In this document: piece after piece, positions 46,988 to 55,345 of the stretch
Layout: each line of letters begins with the position of its first letter
Numbering within the stretch: the stretch's first letter is position 1
Source: Paraburkholderia sp. Ac-20340
Lineage (GTDB): Bacteria; Pseudomonadota; Gammaproteobacteria; Burkholderiales; Burkholderiaceae
Length of the DNA stretch: 64,000 bases
Reading direction: 5' to 3'
Assembly (NCBI RefSeq): GCF_017104965.1
Contig: NZ_JAAGPR010000007.1
Span: 62,001-126,000, forward strand
Notes under the pieces: model-generated
What the model was told of the DNA's origin: nothing
Database searches by the model: none
Seen by the model: the letters and a program-made list of their open reading frames with translations, nothing else
Translations under genes and position numbers: made by a program

Positions 46988-47854
46988 ATGAACGGTAAAG
47001 ACACAAATTTGCTCGCAGCATTTTGGACCATTGCAGGCGAAACGCACCCCGACGACGCCGAGTGGATTAGCCCAGACAGCCTCCAAGTGCGAGCTGAAGC
47101 AGCCTCCAAGGCTGGCTGGAAAGGAATCGGCCTGAGCCTGGACGATTGCAGGTACAGCGTACAGAAGTACGGCACGGCTGGAGTTCGACGTATCCTCAAG
47201 GACAACGGCCTCGAGTTCTTTGAGCTCGAAATCCTAATGGATTGGTACACGACCGACGGGCGTCGCGAAGCCTCTGACCGTGCACGCAGAGAGTTTCTTG
47301 ATTTTGGTGGCGAACTCGGGATGTGCAATCTGAAAGTCGGCGTGAGTCACCTTGATGCCACCCCGACGAATCACAGTCAGATGGCTGACGAATTCGCCAA
47401 GCTCTGCCAGGACTTCGCCGCCATCAACGCGACTGTTGGACTTGAATTTATGCCATTTTGCAAGGTCTCGGGCCTTGCAGACGCACTGCCAATCGTAAAG
47501 GGTGCCAGCCAGGAAAACGGAGGCCTCGTCATTGATATCTGGCATGTCATCCGCAGCGGCACTACCTACGACGAAGTTGCGGCAGTTCCGGCCAACCTTA
47601 TCAAGGGTATCGAACTCAACGACGCTAATGCGAGCCCAATCGGTACGCTGATGAATGACTCAACGTATCACCGCTTGGCGTGCGGCGAAGGAAAGCTCGA
47701 TTGTCCATCCTTCATTTCTGCGGTGAAAAAGACTGGATTCCATCAGAAATATTGGGGAGTCGAAATTCTTTCTGACTTCCTCCGCAAGGCACCCGTTGAC
47801 GTACGTGCGAAGCACGTCTATGACACTACCATCGCACAATTCAACGCGACCTGA
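46988..47854 (+). CDS. Sugar phosphate isomerase/epimerase-type TIM-barrel protein, copy 1
   Basis: A 288-residue xylose isomerase-like (AP endonuclease 2 superfamily) barrel. Likely metal ligands are the Glu in VGLEFMPF, the Asp in LVIDIWHVIRSG and the Glu in YWGVEIL. Enzymes of this fold isomerise or epimerise keto-sugars, dehydrate inosose (IolE) or cleave 3-keto-glycosides. It is convergent with TIM-barrel copy 2, with a terminator between. The VIDxWHxxxSG block is shared by both copies. Driven by shared promoter 7, directly or after the 42-codon gene. Confidence 0.85.
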   Translation: MNGKDTNLLAAFWTIAGETHPDDAEWISPDSLQVRAEAASKAGWKGIGLSLDDCRYSVQKYGTAGVRRILKDNGLEFFELEILMDWYTTDGRREASDRARREFLDFGGELGMCNLKVGVSHLDATPTNHSQMADEFAKLCQDFAAINATVGLEFMPFCKVSGLADALPIVKGASQENGGLVIDIWHVIRSGTTYDEVAAVPANLIKGIELNDANASPIGTLMNDSTYHRLACGEGKLDCPSFISAVKKTGFHQKYWGVEILSDFLRKAPVDVRAKHVYDTTIAQFNAT

Positions 47855-47925
47855 CCGTCACACACTAACGAGGTGTGGAGCTCGCTCCCACCGGATTCTC
47901 GGTGAGCCAGTGCCTGCGTGAAACT

Positions 47926-47960
47926 AAGCCCGTGTGTCGGTACCACGGGCTTCTCTATTT
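47926..47960. terminator. Terminator between the convergent TIM-barrel genes
   Basis: Stem AAGCCCGTG with CACGGGCTT and a 9-base loop, followed on the plus strand by a T/C-rich run. It begins 72 bp after TIM-barrel copy 1 and just before the end of copy 2. Confidence 0.7.
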
Positions 47961-47962
47961 CT

Positions 47963-48847
47963 TCAGCTGAAGACCAGCGTCTCCAACTGCCGCTTCATAT
48001 CCTTTGCAATGGTATAGCTATTGCTTTGCTGCTGCTTCTTGCAGAAAGTTTCACTGCACCACCAGCCTCTAAATCCCGTTGCCTTCACCGCGTCAGTCCA
48101 ATCGCGCAAATTCAACACGCCACTTCCCGTCGGCACGTTGCGCAAAACGGTCTCCACTGGAACACCTCCTTCATAAGGCAGAGAGTCGCACACGTGCACG
48201 CCATAGATGTGCTCGCGCTCGACCTTCGAAAGGTCTTCGGGCGTTGCCCCTGATGTGTAGCAGTGCCAGAAGTCGATAACGAGCTTCAGATTCTCGCGAC
48301 CGACTCGCCGCACGACGTCGACCTGTTCAGCAAGTGAGTTGAGTGGCGCCCATGAGAGTGCTTCAAGGTAGACGGTCAAACCGTACTCCCGCGCGCGGTC
48401 GGCAATTGCGGTCAGATTCTTCGCAGTTAGCTTGACTTGGTCATCCTGGTGATGCTGGAGCAGGCCTGTGTAGCGCTTCGAATACCCCTTTTCTTTGAAA
48501 TCCAGAACAGCTTGGACATCTAGTGGTCCAGAAACAATCTGAACACCCTTCGCGCAGATTGCGGAGGCAAGTGTGAACAATTTGTCCGCCTCTCGGAAAA
48601 GCTCCTTCTCCGCACTGCCCTGTCGTTCGATATCAACGAGGGCCCCAATCCCATGGACAACAAAGCCATCAAGTACGCCGCGGAGGTCATCAGCTGAGTA
48701 GCCCGCGTCAAGATAGCTACAGACTTTGTCCTGCGTTATTTCGACCGCTGTGTACCCGGCGCTGCGCGCAATATCAAGTTCCATGACCAGCGTCGAGTGC
48801 TTAGCGGCGGTGGTATTAAATGTGATTCGGTTGTTATCGAATGTCAC
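47963..48847 (-). CDS. Sugar phosphate isomerase/epimerase-type TIM-barrel protein, copy 2
   Basis: A 294-residue xylose isomerase-like barrel. Likely ligands are the Glu in VYLEALSWAPL, the Asp in LVIDFWHCYTSG and the Glu in WWCSETF. It lies directly downstream of GMC copy 3 in the same operon, a pairing also seen in microbial 3-keto-glycoside and C-glycoside catabolism (GMC oxidase plus AP-endonuclease-2-fold lyase). The start is uncertain: the GTG at 48847 has GGAG at good distance, while the frame extends to a GTG at 48886 without a ribosome site. Confidence 0.82.
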   Translation of the reverse strand: MTFDNNRITFNTTAAKHSTLVMELDIARSAGYTAVEITQDKVCSYLDAGYSADDLRGVLDGFVVHGIGALVDIERQGSAEKELFREADKLFTLASAICAKGVQIVSGPLDVQAVLDFKEKGYSKRYTGLLQHHQDDQVKLTAKNLTAIADRAREYGLTVYLEALSWAPLNSLAEQVDVVRRVGRENLKLVIDFWHCYTSGATPEDLSKVEREHIYGVHVCDSLPYEGGVPVETVLRNVPTGSGVLNLRDWTDAVKATGFRGWWCSETFCKKQQQSNSYTIAKDMKRQLETLVFS

Positions 48848-48906
48848 CGTTGAACTCCAAAGTTCCGCGGTGGCTTCGTCAAGCACACCGCAACTGACTA
48901 CGTTGA

Positions 48907-50556
48907 CTACACCTGTCCCGCAGCGAGTTCGATGTCCTGCACGGCCAGGCGCCTTCCACGGATGATGTCGGATGCCTTCTCACCAATCATCGTGCAGGCT
49001 GCGTTCGTGTTGCCAGACGGAATACGCGGCATAACGGAAGCATCTGCAATGCGAAGACCATCAATTCCTCGCACCCTAAGTTCAGGGTCGACAACGCTCA
49101 GCGAATCGCTACCCATGCGGCACGTCCCAACTGGGTGAAGCGCCGCTCGTGCATTCCTTCGAAGATACTCACCAAGCTGAGTCCGATTCTCGAATTGCCT
49201 ACCGGGGTAATGTTCCCGTTCAATATATGGTCGTATCGCAGCCTGGCCCATAATTTCTTGCCCGATGAGAAACCCTTCGGTCAACCGGTCGACGTCGTGC
49301 TGTTCAACCATGTAGTTAGGCACAATTCGTGGTGGCACAGACGGATTCGCACTAAACAATGACACCTCTCCGCGAGAATGCGGCTGCACATGTTCAAAGT
49401 TCAGAGTACATCCTGTCCCGCCAGGTACGCTTTCAGTCCCCTCTTCTACGCCTGCGCCGACGATAAAAAAGTATTGGAGGTCTGGCGGCAGGCCTGTTTG
49501 AGTCCCCCGGCAAAACGCCCCGCCTTCAATGAGGTTTGACGCAATAGGACCACTGCGGGCAACAGCATATTGAAATGCCGCCCAGGCTTTCCAATGCAAC
49601 TTCTTGAACTTGTCGTAACTGTCTGAACCGGATTTCATCTGGTAGACGAGCGACATCTCCAGATGGTCCTGAAAATTCCTTCCTACACCTGGCAGGTTGG
49701 CGTGCATCTTGATTCCATGTCGCTCAAGCAATGCTGCATGACCAATACCCGACAGCATCAAGAGCTTTGGCGTGTTGATAGTCCCTGAGGAAACAATGAC
49801 TTCATTGTCGGCATAGACGCACTTTGTCTCGCCCGCGATGACATACTCAACCCCAATCGCGCGCTGCTTCTCCACCAGAATCTTGAGTACCTTGGCACCC
49901 ACAAGCACGGAGAGATTCCCGCGCTTTTCTGCCGGCCGCAAATAGGCACTCGCCGAACTTGAGCGATAGCCGCCCTTAACTGCAACCTGGTAGAGTCCGC
50001 AGCCGTCCTGGACGCCCCCATTGAAATCGGGCACATATTGCAATCCAGACTGTTGACAAGCCTGAAGCCACTTCCTTGTTAACGGGTGAACGCTAGCAGG
50101 AAAGCTAATACCAACGGGACCATCTATGCCGTGCTGCTCATTGGCGAAGTCGCTGTTGCTCTCAGCACGTCGAAAATACGGAAGCACATCTCTGTACGAC
50201 CAACCTCGTGCGCCCGCTGCCTCCCAGTTGTCATAGTCCGCAGGATTCCCACGCACGTAGACCATGCCGTTCACTGAACTGCCACCACCGAGAACGCTCG
50301 CTTGCACCATTGTGTCGTTCTCTTCACGCTCGTAGCCCGGCGTCGGCTCCCACCGATAGCGCTTGAGCAAGCCGCCCTGCGCAGTCTTGTAATACGTTCC
50401 GGGAAATCGGATGTAAGGGCTTGAATCACGTGGCCCCTCTTCAATCAGGATGACCGTCGCTGACGGGTCCTCCGAAAGACGCGACGCCACAATACAGCCG
50501 GTAGTTCCGCCACCCACGACGATGTATGTTGCGCTCGTAGCCTGATGATTTTTCAT
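48907..50556 (-). CDS. GMC-family FAD oxidoreductase (choline dehydrogenase-like), copy 3
   Basis: A 549-residue GMC protein. FAD motif YIVVGGGTTGCIVASRLSE is near residue 11, SVLGGGSSVNGMVYVRG follows, and the active-site His is in LHPVGTCRMG with SGNTNAACTMIGE at the C-terminus. It resembles copy 1 in overall design and differs from copy 2. It is the first gene of an operon with TIM-barrel copy 2 and lies behind shared promoter 8. It is expected to oxidise an alcohol group of the pathway substrate or an intermediate. Confidence 0.9.
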   Translation of the reverse strand: MKNHQATSATYIVVGGGTTGCIVASRLSEDPSATVILIEEGPRDSSPYIRFPGTYYKTAQGGLLKRYRWEPTPGYEREENDTMVQASVLGGGSSVNGMVYVRGNPADYDNWEAAGARGWSYRDVLPYFRRAESNSDFANEQHGIDGPVGISFPASVHPLTRKWLQACQQSGLQYVPDFNGGVQDGCGLYQVAVKGGYRSSSASAYLRPAEKRGNLSVLVGAKVLKILVEKQRAIGVEYVIAGETKCVYADNEVIVSSGTINTPKLLMLSGIGHAALLERHGIKMHANLPGVGRNFQDHLEMSLVYQMKSGSDSYDKFKKLHWKAWAAFQYAVARSGPIASNLIEGGAFCRGTQTGLPPDLQYFFIVGAGVEEGTESVPGGTGCTLNFEHVQPHSRGEVSLFSANPSVPPRIVPNYMVEQHDVDRLTEGFLIGQEIMGQAAIRPYIEREHYPGRQFENRTQLGEYLRRNARAALHPVGTCRMGSDSLSVVDPELRVRGIDGLRIADASVMPRIPSGNTNAACTMIGEKASDIIRGRRLAVQDIELAAGQV

Positions 50557-50691
50557 CTCTTCTAAAGACCGTTAGCAGAATGTCCTGAACCGAGGCCTAT
50601 CCTGAATCTGGAGCGTCAATGACCTCGCACTGGTCATCGCTGCCAGTGCCGAGCACCATAGAGCTTTGTGGATAAGCGCCTTAAGAACTCA

Positions 50692-50757
50692 AGTATTTTT
50701 GACCAAATAATCGCGTTCAATTTCGCAGAGGAAAAATTTCTGACGCACGTTGACGCA
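50692..50757 (-). promoter_or_regulatory. Shared-module promoter 8, GMC copy 3 - TIM-barrel 2 operon
   Basis: Read on the minus strand: TGCGTCA (50757-50751), TGCGTCA (50747-50741), TGCGAAATTGAAC (50727-50715) with -35 TTGAAC, then 17 bp and AATACT (50697-50692). Offsets 0, 10 and 30 bp. Confidence 0.85.
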
Positions 50758-50833
50758 ATCCAAACCAGGTACCAGCCGGCCAAGTCGCCCTCCTTTCGAG
50801 AACGACCGAATCGCAACAACTGGCGGTGCGCTG

Positions 50834-50900
50834 AGCGTCACACAGCGTCAGAGAATCGGACAAGTGCGAAATTGACGGACCACTTTTGAACATAGACGCT
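50834..50900 (+). promoter_or_regulatory. Shared-module promoter 9, small membrane protein
   Basis: AGCGTCA (50834), AGCGTCA (50844), TGCGAAATTGACG (50865-50877) with -35 TTGACG, then 17 bp and GACGCT (50895-50900). Offsets 0, 10 and 31 bp. Confidence 0.7.
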
Positions 50901-51025
50901 TACGGAACTCGACTCGAATCTGCACAGTGCCTTAAATTCGGCTGGCTACTCCCAATGGCGCATTACGATGTACGTAAACATTGGAGTATTTACACAGTAC
51001 GAGGCTTAACCCGACCGGACATAGC

Positions 51026-51202
51026 ATGCCCTTCAGCTCCCACACAGGCGCGCATTGGTTTGACCTGTACGCCATCGTAGACTCAGCACTGCCGGCGCAG
51101 TGGATAGGATTTATTGCGCTAGGTGTGGTGACAGTTGCTACTGTTGCAGCTATTGGGTTCGTGCTTTTTACCGATTGTAGGCATACGAACAAAGCGAGCT
51201 AG
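51026..51202 (+). CDS. Small single-pass membrane protein, 58 aa
   Basis: A 58-residue protein with one transmembrane helix (about residues 25-47, WIGFIALGVVTVATVAAIGF) and a short basic tail. It is the first plausible gene after shared promoter 9. The ribosome site is weak. The arrangement of a short N-terminus, LPxxW and one alanine-rich helix resembles the 13253 protein. Function unknown; a transporter or receptor accessory is possible. Confidence 0.5.
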   Translation: MPFSSHTGAHWFDLYAIVDSALPAQWIGFIALGVVTVATVAAIGFVLFTDCRHTNKAS

Positions 51203-51902
51203 GCACACTCGCGCTCAGATTCCGAAATCGCTATCGGCGAAAAGTTTCCGCTAAAACGGGGCAAACATGCAGGTATCGTCGACGGAACGACCTTCGACAC
51301 CAAGGCGCCGTGGCCAATCCTCTCGAGCGTCCGTTGCAGCGATAGCCGACGTACGTCGACGGCCGCGGTAGGACCTATTTAGGAAAAGTTTCGACCTTCT
51401 TTCCTAGCAGAAGTCGCAGCTTCATAGATGCCGCTATTGCAGCGGCCGACCGCAAGTACAACGATGTCTGGTGGGCTTGCTCCATCGCGGACCAGGGATA
51501 CCAGACGTTAGCCGACGCCACGCAACGCGCCATTGCGGCAACCGACGAAGAGCCAGCGCAGTTCAGCGCCCGGCACCCAAGATGTCTCCAGTTGCTTCTT
51601 CAGCCCCGTCTTGAAGTGCGCTTTGACCGAGCGGTCGACATCCGCCCAGCGAGTCGGCCGACGAACGACCGCGGTCGCGGCCACTCCAAGTCACCGCACT
51701 CTTCAGGCCCAGGTCTCGAAGCAGGTGTGTCGCGAACATGGGCTATGGCCTTCGTCGCATTAAGCGCAGTCGCCGCCTAGTCTGGCGCGGCGCCGGTGGC
51801 TATGAACTTACAACGGTACTTGCGCAATCCAAACCAGACAAAGTTGCCACCCGAGGCGCGGTCTGGTCCGGGCAGTCCTTCGCTAACAATTGGTAGGTCG
51901 CA
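51203..51902. other. Gene-poor, probably degenerate stretch
   Basis: A 700-bp stretch without a supported intact gene. Short open fragments are present, for example 51738-51896 with an in-frame end SGQSFANNW, but they lack ribosome sites and recognisable domains. Decayed coding DNA is likely. Confidence 0.45.
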
Positions 51903-53054
51903 TCACCGTTGAACCTGAAGACGGTAGTCCTCTCGCATGCTTCTGATGACTTCGCGTTCCGTCGAACGGAAGGCTTGCAGCCGCTTAATCTCAGCCGAAA
52001 GATGTCCGATAAACAACAGCGCTACAATCACGAACGCGTCACCAAGTAAGCGTATGGGCCAGTTCACCAACGTTGCCGAAGACCACCTCGACAGAAAGAA
52101 TTGAAGGCATGTATCGGTCAGAATTGATACAACGCCACCGGCAACGAAACACACCAGCCCTTGCTGACCGACGGTGGTCACGCATGTCAAACGCGTCGCC
52201 AAAGCTCGACCCCACCCTATTCGCACAAACTGCGCACAGAGCCAAGCAATCGCGAGAAAGCTGACTACGCGTAGACCGGCGAGGTTCTGCTTCATGTATC
52301 CAGGCGTCGGGTGAACGTCAACTCTAAGCCTGAATAGAGCAATCGCCAACGCAACGCAAAAGGCGGCACTTGTGAGAAATCTGCCTCTATTCGAAACCTG
52401 AAATTGCGAAGACACCGGGTGCAGTCGGCAGAGCATTCCTAAGGTGAACATCAGCTGCCAGGCAAAGGGATTGAACGCCCATCCCTCGCCAGTCGCGTCT
52501 GGTAGCGTTGCGCCCAGCCATGGAGCAAAGAGCCATAAGGTAAAGCTCAGTGCGAGGGCCTTCGCCGGAGTATCTCGAGCGAGAGGCGCGGTGAGCGGTA
52601 CACACAGCGCAAAAACAACGTACATTGGCAACACTCCCGCCAGTGTCGGCTGTCGGCGGAACAGAGCGATATCTGCTAGCGAGTGCAACGGATTTAACAC
52701 AATCCTAGATAACACCACTCCGTCGATACGCAGACCAGCCCCTCGCGCCAGTATCGCGCTGCACACTAACATTAGTGCCGCAGTAATCAGGTACGCGCGG
52801 TATATCTGCCACGCACGCCTCAGAAAACGTCGCTTGGCGGCAATCTCACCGCGTGCTTTGGCAACGCCCGTGTATGCTGCGGCCGACGCATAGCCGCCCA
52901 AAAACACGAATCCTTCTGCCGCGTCACAATACGCATAGCTGTGTAGCGTGATGTTCCGGAGCAAGCCGCTCAAGGTGTGGTCAAGAGCTATCACGAAAAA
53001 GATAACTCCCCGCAGAAGATCAACCTCAATTGAACGACTCGCGCTTGAGTTCAT
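51903..53054 (-). CDS. OpgC-domain membrane acyltransferase
   Basis: A 383-residue integral membrane protein with about ten hydrophobic helices. The N-terminal IEVDLLRGVIFFVIALDHTLSG, AEGFVFLGGYASA and RRAWQIYRAYLITAALML blocks are typical of OpgC, the family that adds succinyl groups to osmoregulated periplasmic glucans. AGGATATC precedes the ATG. It lies behind shared promoter 10. Control of a glucan-modifying protein with a catabolic regulon is unexpected; a transport or product-modifying role is an alternative. Confidence 0.85.
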   Translation of the reverse strand: MNSSASRSIEVDLLRGVIFFVIALDHTLSGLLRNITLHSYAYCDAAEGFVFLGGYASAAAYTGVAKARGEIAAKRRFLRRAWQIYRAYLITAALMLVCSAILARGAGLRIDGVVLSRIVLNPLHSLADIALFRRQPTLAGVLPMYVVFALCVPLTAPLARDTPAKALALSFTLWLFAPWLGATLPDATGEGWAFNPFAWQLMFTLGMLCRLHPVSSQFQVSNRGRFLTSAAFCVALAIALFRLRVDVHPTPGYMKQNLAGLRVVSFLAIAWLCAQFVRIGWGRALATRLTCVTTVGQQGLVCFVAGGVVSILTDTCLQFFLSRWSSATLVNWPIRLLGDAFVIVALLFIGHLSAEIKRLQAFRSTEREVIRSMREDYRLQVQR

Positions 53055-53210
53055 GCTTGATATCCTTCAAGGACGAAATTGCCGTCTGAAAAATCAACTA
53101 TGAGAGATTGCAAGATATACGCGGGCAACGGAACTCCGCGGTGACACAAATCCCCGAAAGGTAGATTCCTTACAATCCATACATCAAGCGCTTTAGCCAA
53201 CTATGGGACG

Positions 53211-53277
53211 AGTATTTCCATTCAAAATAAGCGAATCAACTTCGCAACATAAGTTAATTGTGACGCGAGATGACGCA
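53211..53277 (-). promoter_or_regulatory. Shared-module promoter 10, OpgC gene
   Basis: Read on the minus strand: TGCGTCA (53277-53271), CGCGTCA (53267-53261), TGCGAAGTTGATT (53246-53234) with -35 TTGATT, then 17 bp and AATACT (53216-53211). Offsets 0, 10 and 31 bp. Confidence 0.78.
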
Positions 53278-53569
53278 ACGATACCGCAGCAAATTGCATA
53301 CAGAGTTATATTGTTTGATTCGCTTAAATCATTCCACTTGGTCCTTCATCGCCGTCCCGTACACCGCAACAGAGGTCCGCTTTAGCAGGCGTCGCGTACT
53401 GAAAACTCTAAGACTTTGAAAGCCTTGAGAGTGCGCTGCAGAGAAAAACTCCGATTCCAAGTAAAATCAAGAGCCGTACTTCTCCTCCTGAAGTTTGTCA
53501 GCTTATTCATTTGAGCCAGCAACCTGATTCAACACGCACCACAAATATGACGCACATCGCCGCACCACC

Positions 53570-53635
53570 GGCGTCCAACCGCGTCAGTTTTTCTTGTTGA
53601 GCGAAATTGAGATTCGACACCCGCTCCGCAATACT
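53570..53635 (+). promoter_or_regulatory. Shared-module promoter 11, 42-aa gene
   Basis: GGCGTCC (53570), CGCGTCA (53580), AGCGAAATTGAGA (53600-53612) with -35 TTGAGA, then 17 bp and AATACT (53630-53635). Offsets 0, 10 and 30 bp. A further TGACGCA at 53547-53553 lies just upstream. Confidence 0.75.
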
Positions 53636-53660
53636 TTAATGGCGTATCGAGGAGAGTGTC

Positions 53661-53789
53661 ATGACCAATGTTCTGAGTCACTGGATTTTCATCGGAAGCA
53701 ACGCGTACGACGAATACACGTTCGTTCCGTGGTTAGGCAAGAATGTTTATCGCAGAACAGTCGATTTAACGGCTATCTGCATCATATAA
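53661..53789 (+). CDS. Very small protein, 42 aa, behind promoter 11
   Basis: MTNVLSHWIFIGSNAYDEYT is the start of a 42-residue frame with GAGGAGAG at a good distance before its ATG. It lies only 25 bp after the -10 box of promoter 11, so the transcript would have a leader of about 19 bases. It has no recognised domain; a truncated gene is also possible. Confidence 0.4.
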   Translation: MTNVLSHWIFIGSNAYDEYTFVPWLGKNVYRRTVDLTAICII

Positions 53790-54072
53790 GCCGTCCCTGC
53801 AGCATTTAGACCAGAGGGATTTCAACCGTAATCACCTAGTCGAAACGGTTGCGCCAGTTTGTAGCCCTTCCAGAAACTGTATATGAGGTTACACGTAGAC
53901 TGAGGAGTCCACTTGCCTAGTGTGGGGCGACCTAGCCAGAAAAACGGTTGTCGATTTTCCCTAAACAGGTGGAGTCCATCGCTGTGACTTACCGCTGCGA
54001 CTCAGCTCCTGCGCGTTACCGAAGACGCACTAGAACGCCCATTCGCGAAGCAGGCATCTCGACGCGACACAC
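53790..54072. other. Gene-free stretch between the shared-promoter cluster and the accessory region
   Basis: Nothing is recognised here. It marks the border between the last shared-module promoter and the minus-strand hypothetical genes. Confidence 0.4.
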
Positions 54073-54480
54073 TTATTCTTCGCTACCTGCGGCGTGAGCA
54101 GGGCAGCGTGTCATCATCCAGCCATTTGCGCTGGTCAGTGTTCCCCTGTTTCCGCATACCTCGCAAATCCGGCTGCTCATTGTCTCGGCCAGTTCAATCA
54201 TGGCACGCTGCCGGGCATCTGCTCCGTCCGTATAGAAGCACAGGCGCCCGAATTTTTCCTTCACCTGCGCTGCGACCACCTGCGGTGCGCCTGCGGATTT
54301 GGTCGCGTACTGAAGGTTCAGGGCTAGCGCATCAAGTAAGTCGAACCAGCCATCACCACACTCGAATCCCCAGACCGGGAATGGACCTAGCACCGGGCCG
54401 AACGGGTCACGATGCCCCGGAGCAGCGCCAAAAATGAGCGGGTAGCGCTCGCGCAGGCTTTTCTGAAGTTCATCACGCAT
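54073..54480 (-). CDS. Hypothetical protein with C-terminal zinc-ribbon
   Basis: A 135-residue protein. The C-terminus has ICEVCGNRGTL and TRCPAH, a C-x2-C and C-x2-H pair that probably binds zinc. The middle contains VWGFECGDGWFDLLDAL and AQVKEKFGRLCFYTDGAD, blocks I associate with a small family scattered in phage and island DNA. The ATG at 54480 follows AGAGGAACAG; the longer frame to 54597 lacks a start signal. Function unknown. Confidence 0.65.
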   Translation of the reverse strand: MRDELQKSLRERYPLIFGAAPGHRDPFGPVLGPFPVWGFECGDGWFDLLDALALNLQYATKSAGAPQVVAAQVKEKFGRLCFYTDGADARQRAMIELAETMSSRICEVCGNRGTLTSANGWMMTRCPAHAAGSEE

Positions 54481-54749
54481 CTGTTCCTCTCTATCACTGG
54501 ATTCCCATATGCAACCGGCGTATCGATGTGTTGGAATGCCTGCGCGATTCGTTCCCAAGGCACTTTGCCCGGCATGGCCGAATGCCGCCCGATGCACACT
54601 AGGGACATCGCGACGAAAAGTCGTGCGCGAGATACATACCTGCGTGCACGTGCACCGAGCTTTCTGTCGCCACTAGGGGATAGCAGTCGACCTCTCCGAT
54701 GCCCGACTTCCGCGTCGGCAGACTGCCGAATTCAGCCGTGGCGCCGCTC

Positions 54750-55193
54750 TCAGCACCATGGATAGTAGATGAATCGATTCCGATTCTTCAGCTGCCGTTT
54801 GAAGTCCTTCGGCTCCGGTCCCAGTGGACGAACTTTCACAAGTTCTGGTGGAAGGTGGTAGACCGCCACACGAAAATGAATTTCTGCCTTTGTGTCGTAC
54901 GGAAGAGGATTGGCGAAATCGAAGCGTGAGAAAATAACGAACAGCCTCATCCATTCACCCATCGGTGCGTCCTGTACCAACTCACCCACCTGGTCTGCTT
55001 CGCCCGCATCGAAGGGATACGTTATCTCAAAGCTTCCCACACCCGTCTCAACGCACAAACTGTACTCGTCCATTGCGAAAATGGCAGCGGCAATTGTCGC
55101 CGGATGCGTCGTGGCAAGCAGCCTGGTCTCGTCGCAAAGCAGTTCTCCGACCCAGACGCCGCGCGAGTTTGGGTAAAACTTCAGCTTTAACAT
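54750..55193 (-). CDS. Hypothetical protein
   Basis: A 147-residue protein without a recognised domain, membrane helix or signal peptide. It starts MLKLKFYPNSRGVWVGELLCDE and ends with an aromatic-rich tail (NRFIYYPWC). It shares direction and spacing with the neighbouring minus-strand hypotheticals. Balanced composition suggests a real gene. Confidence 0.55.
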   Translation of the reverse strand: MLKLKFYPNSRGVWVGELLCDETRLLATTHPATIAAAIFAMDEYSLCVETGVGSFEITYPFDAGEADQVGELVQDAPMGEWMRLFVIFSRFDFANPLPYDTKAEIHFRVAVYHLPPELVKVRPLGPEPKDFKRQLKNRNRFIYYPWC

Positions 55194-55345
55194 TTGCCCA
55201 CTCCTCCAGTTCCCGAGATGTTGCTCCGCGCGAGCGTTCAGCTCGCCTTACCGCAGAAACGTTGCCCCATGCGCCAAAGGAATGCCGGACCGTCGAAACG
55301 CGAGGCAGCCCCGGAAACTTCACCTGCCTTGAGTGCCCTCTCGAG

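Larger units (their letters stand above)
50557..51025. other. Divergent control region with promoters 8 and 9
   Basis: A 469-bp interval with two outward-facing shared modules at 50692-50757 (minus) and 50834-50900 (plus). No supported gene is present between them. Confidence 0.6.
53055..53660. other. Divergent control region with promoters 10 and 11
   Basis: A 606-bp interval with outward-facing shared modules at 53211-53277 (minus) and 53570-53635 (plus). No supported gene is seen between them. Confidence 0.6.

Noticed and set aside
51533..51763. Plus-strand frames in the 51.2-51.9 kb stretch
   Set aside because: Low-complexity, Arg/Ser-rich translations without start signals; treated as degenerate sequence.
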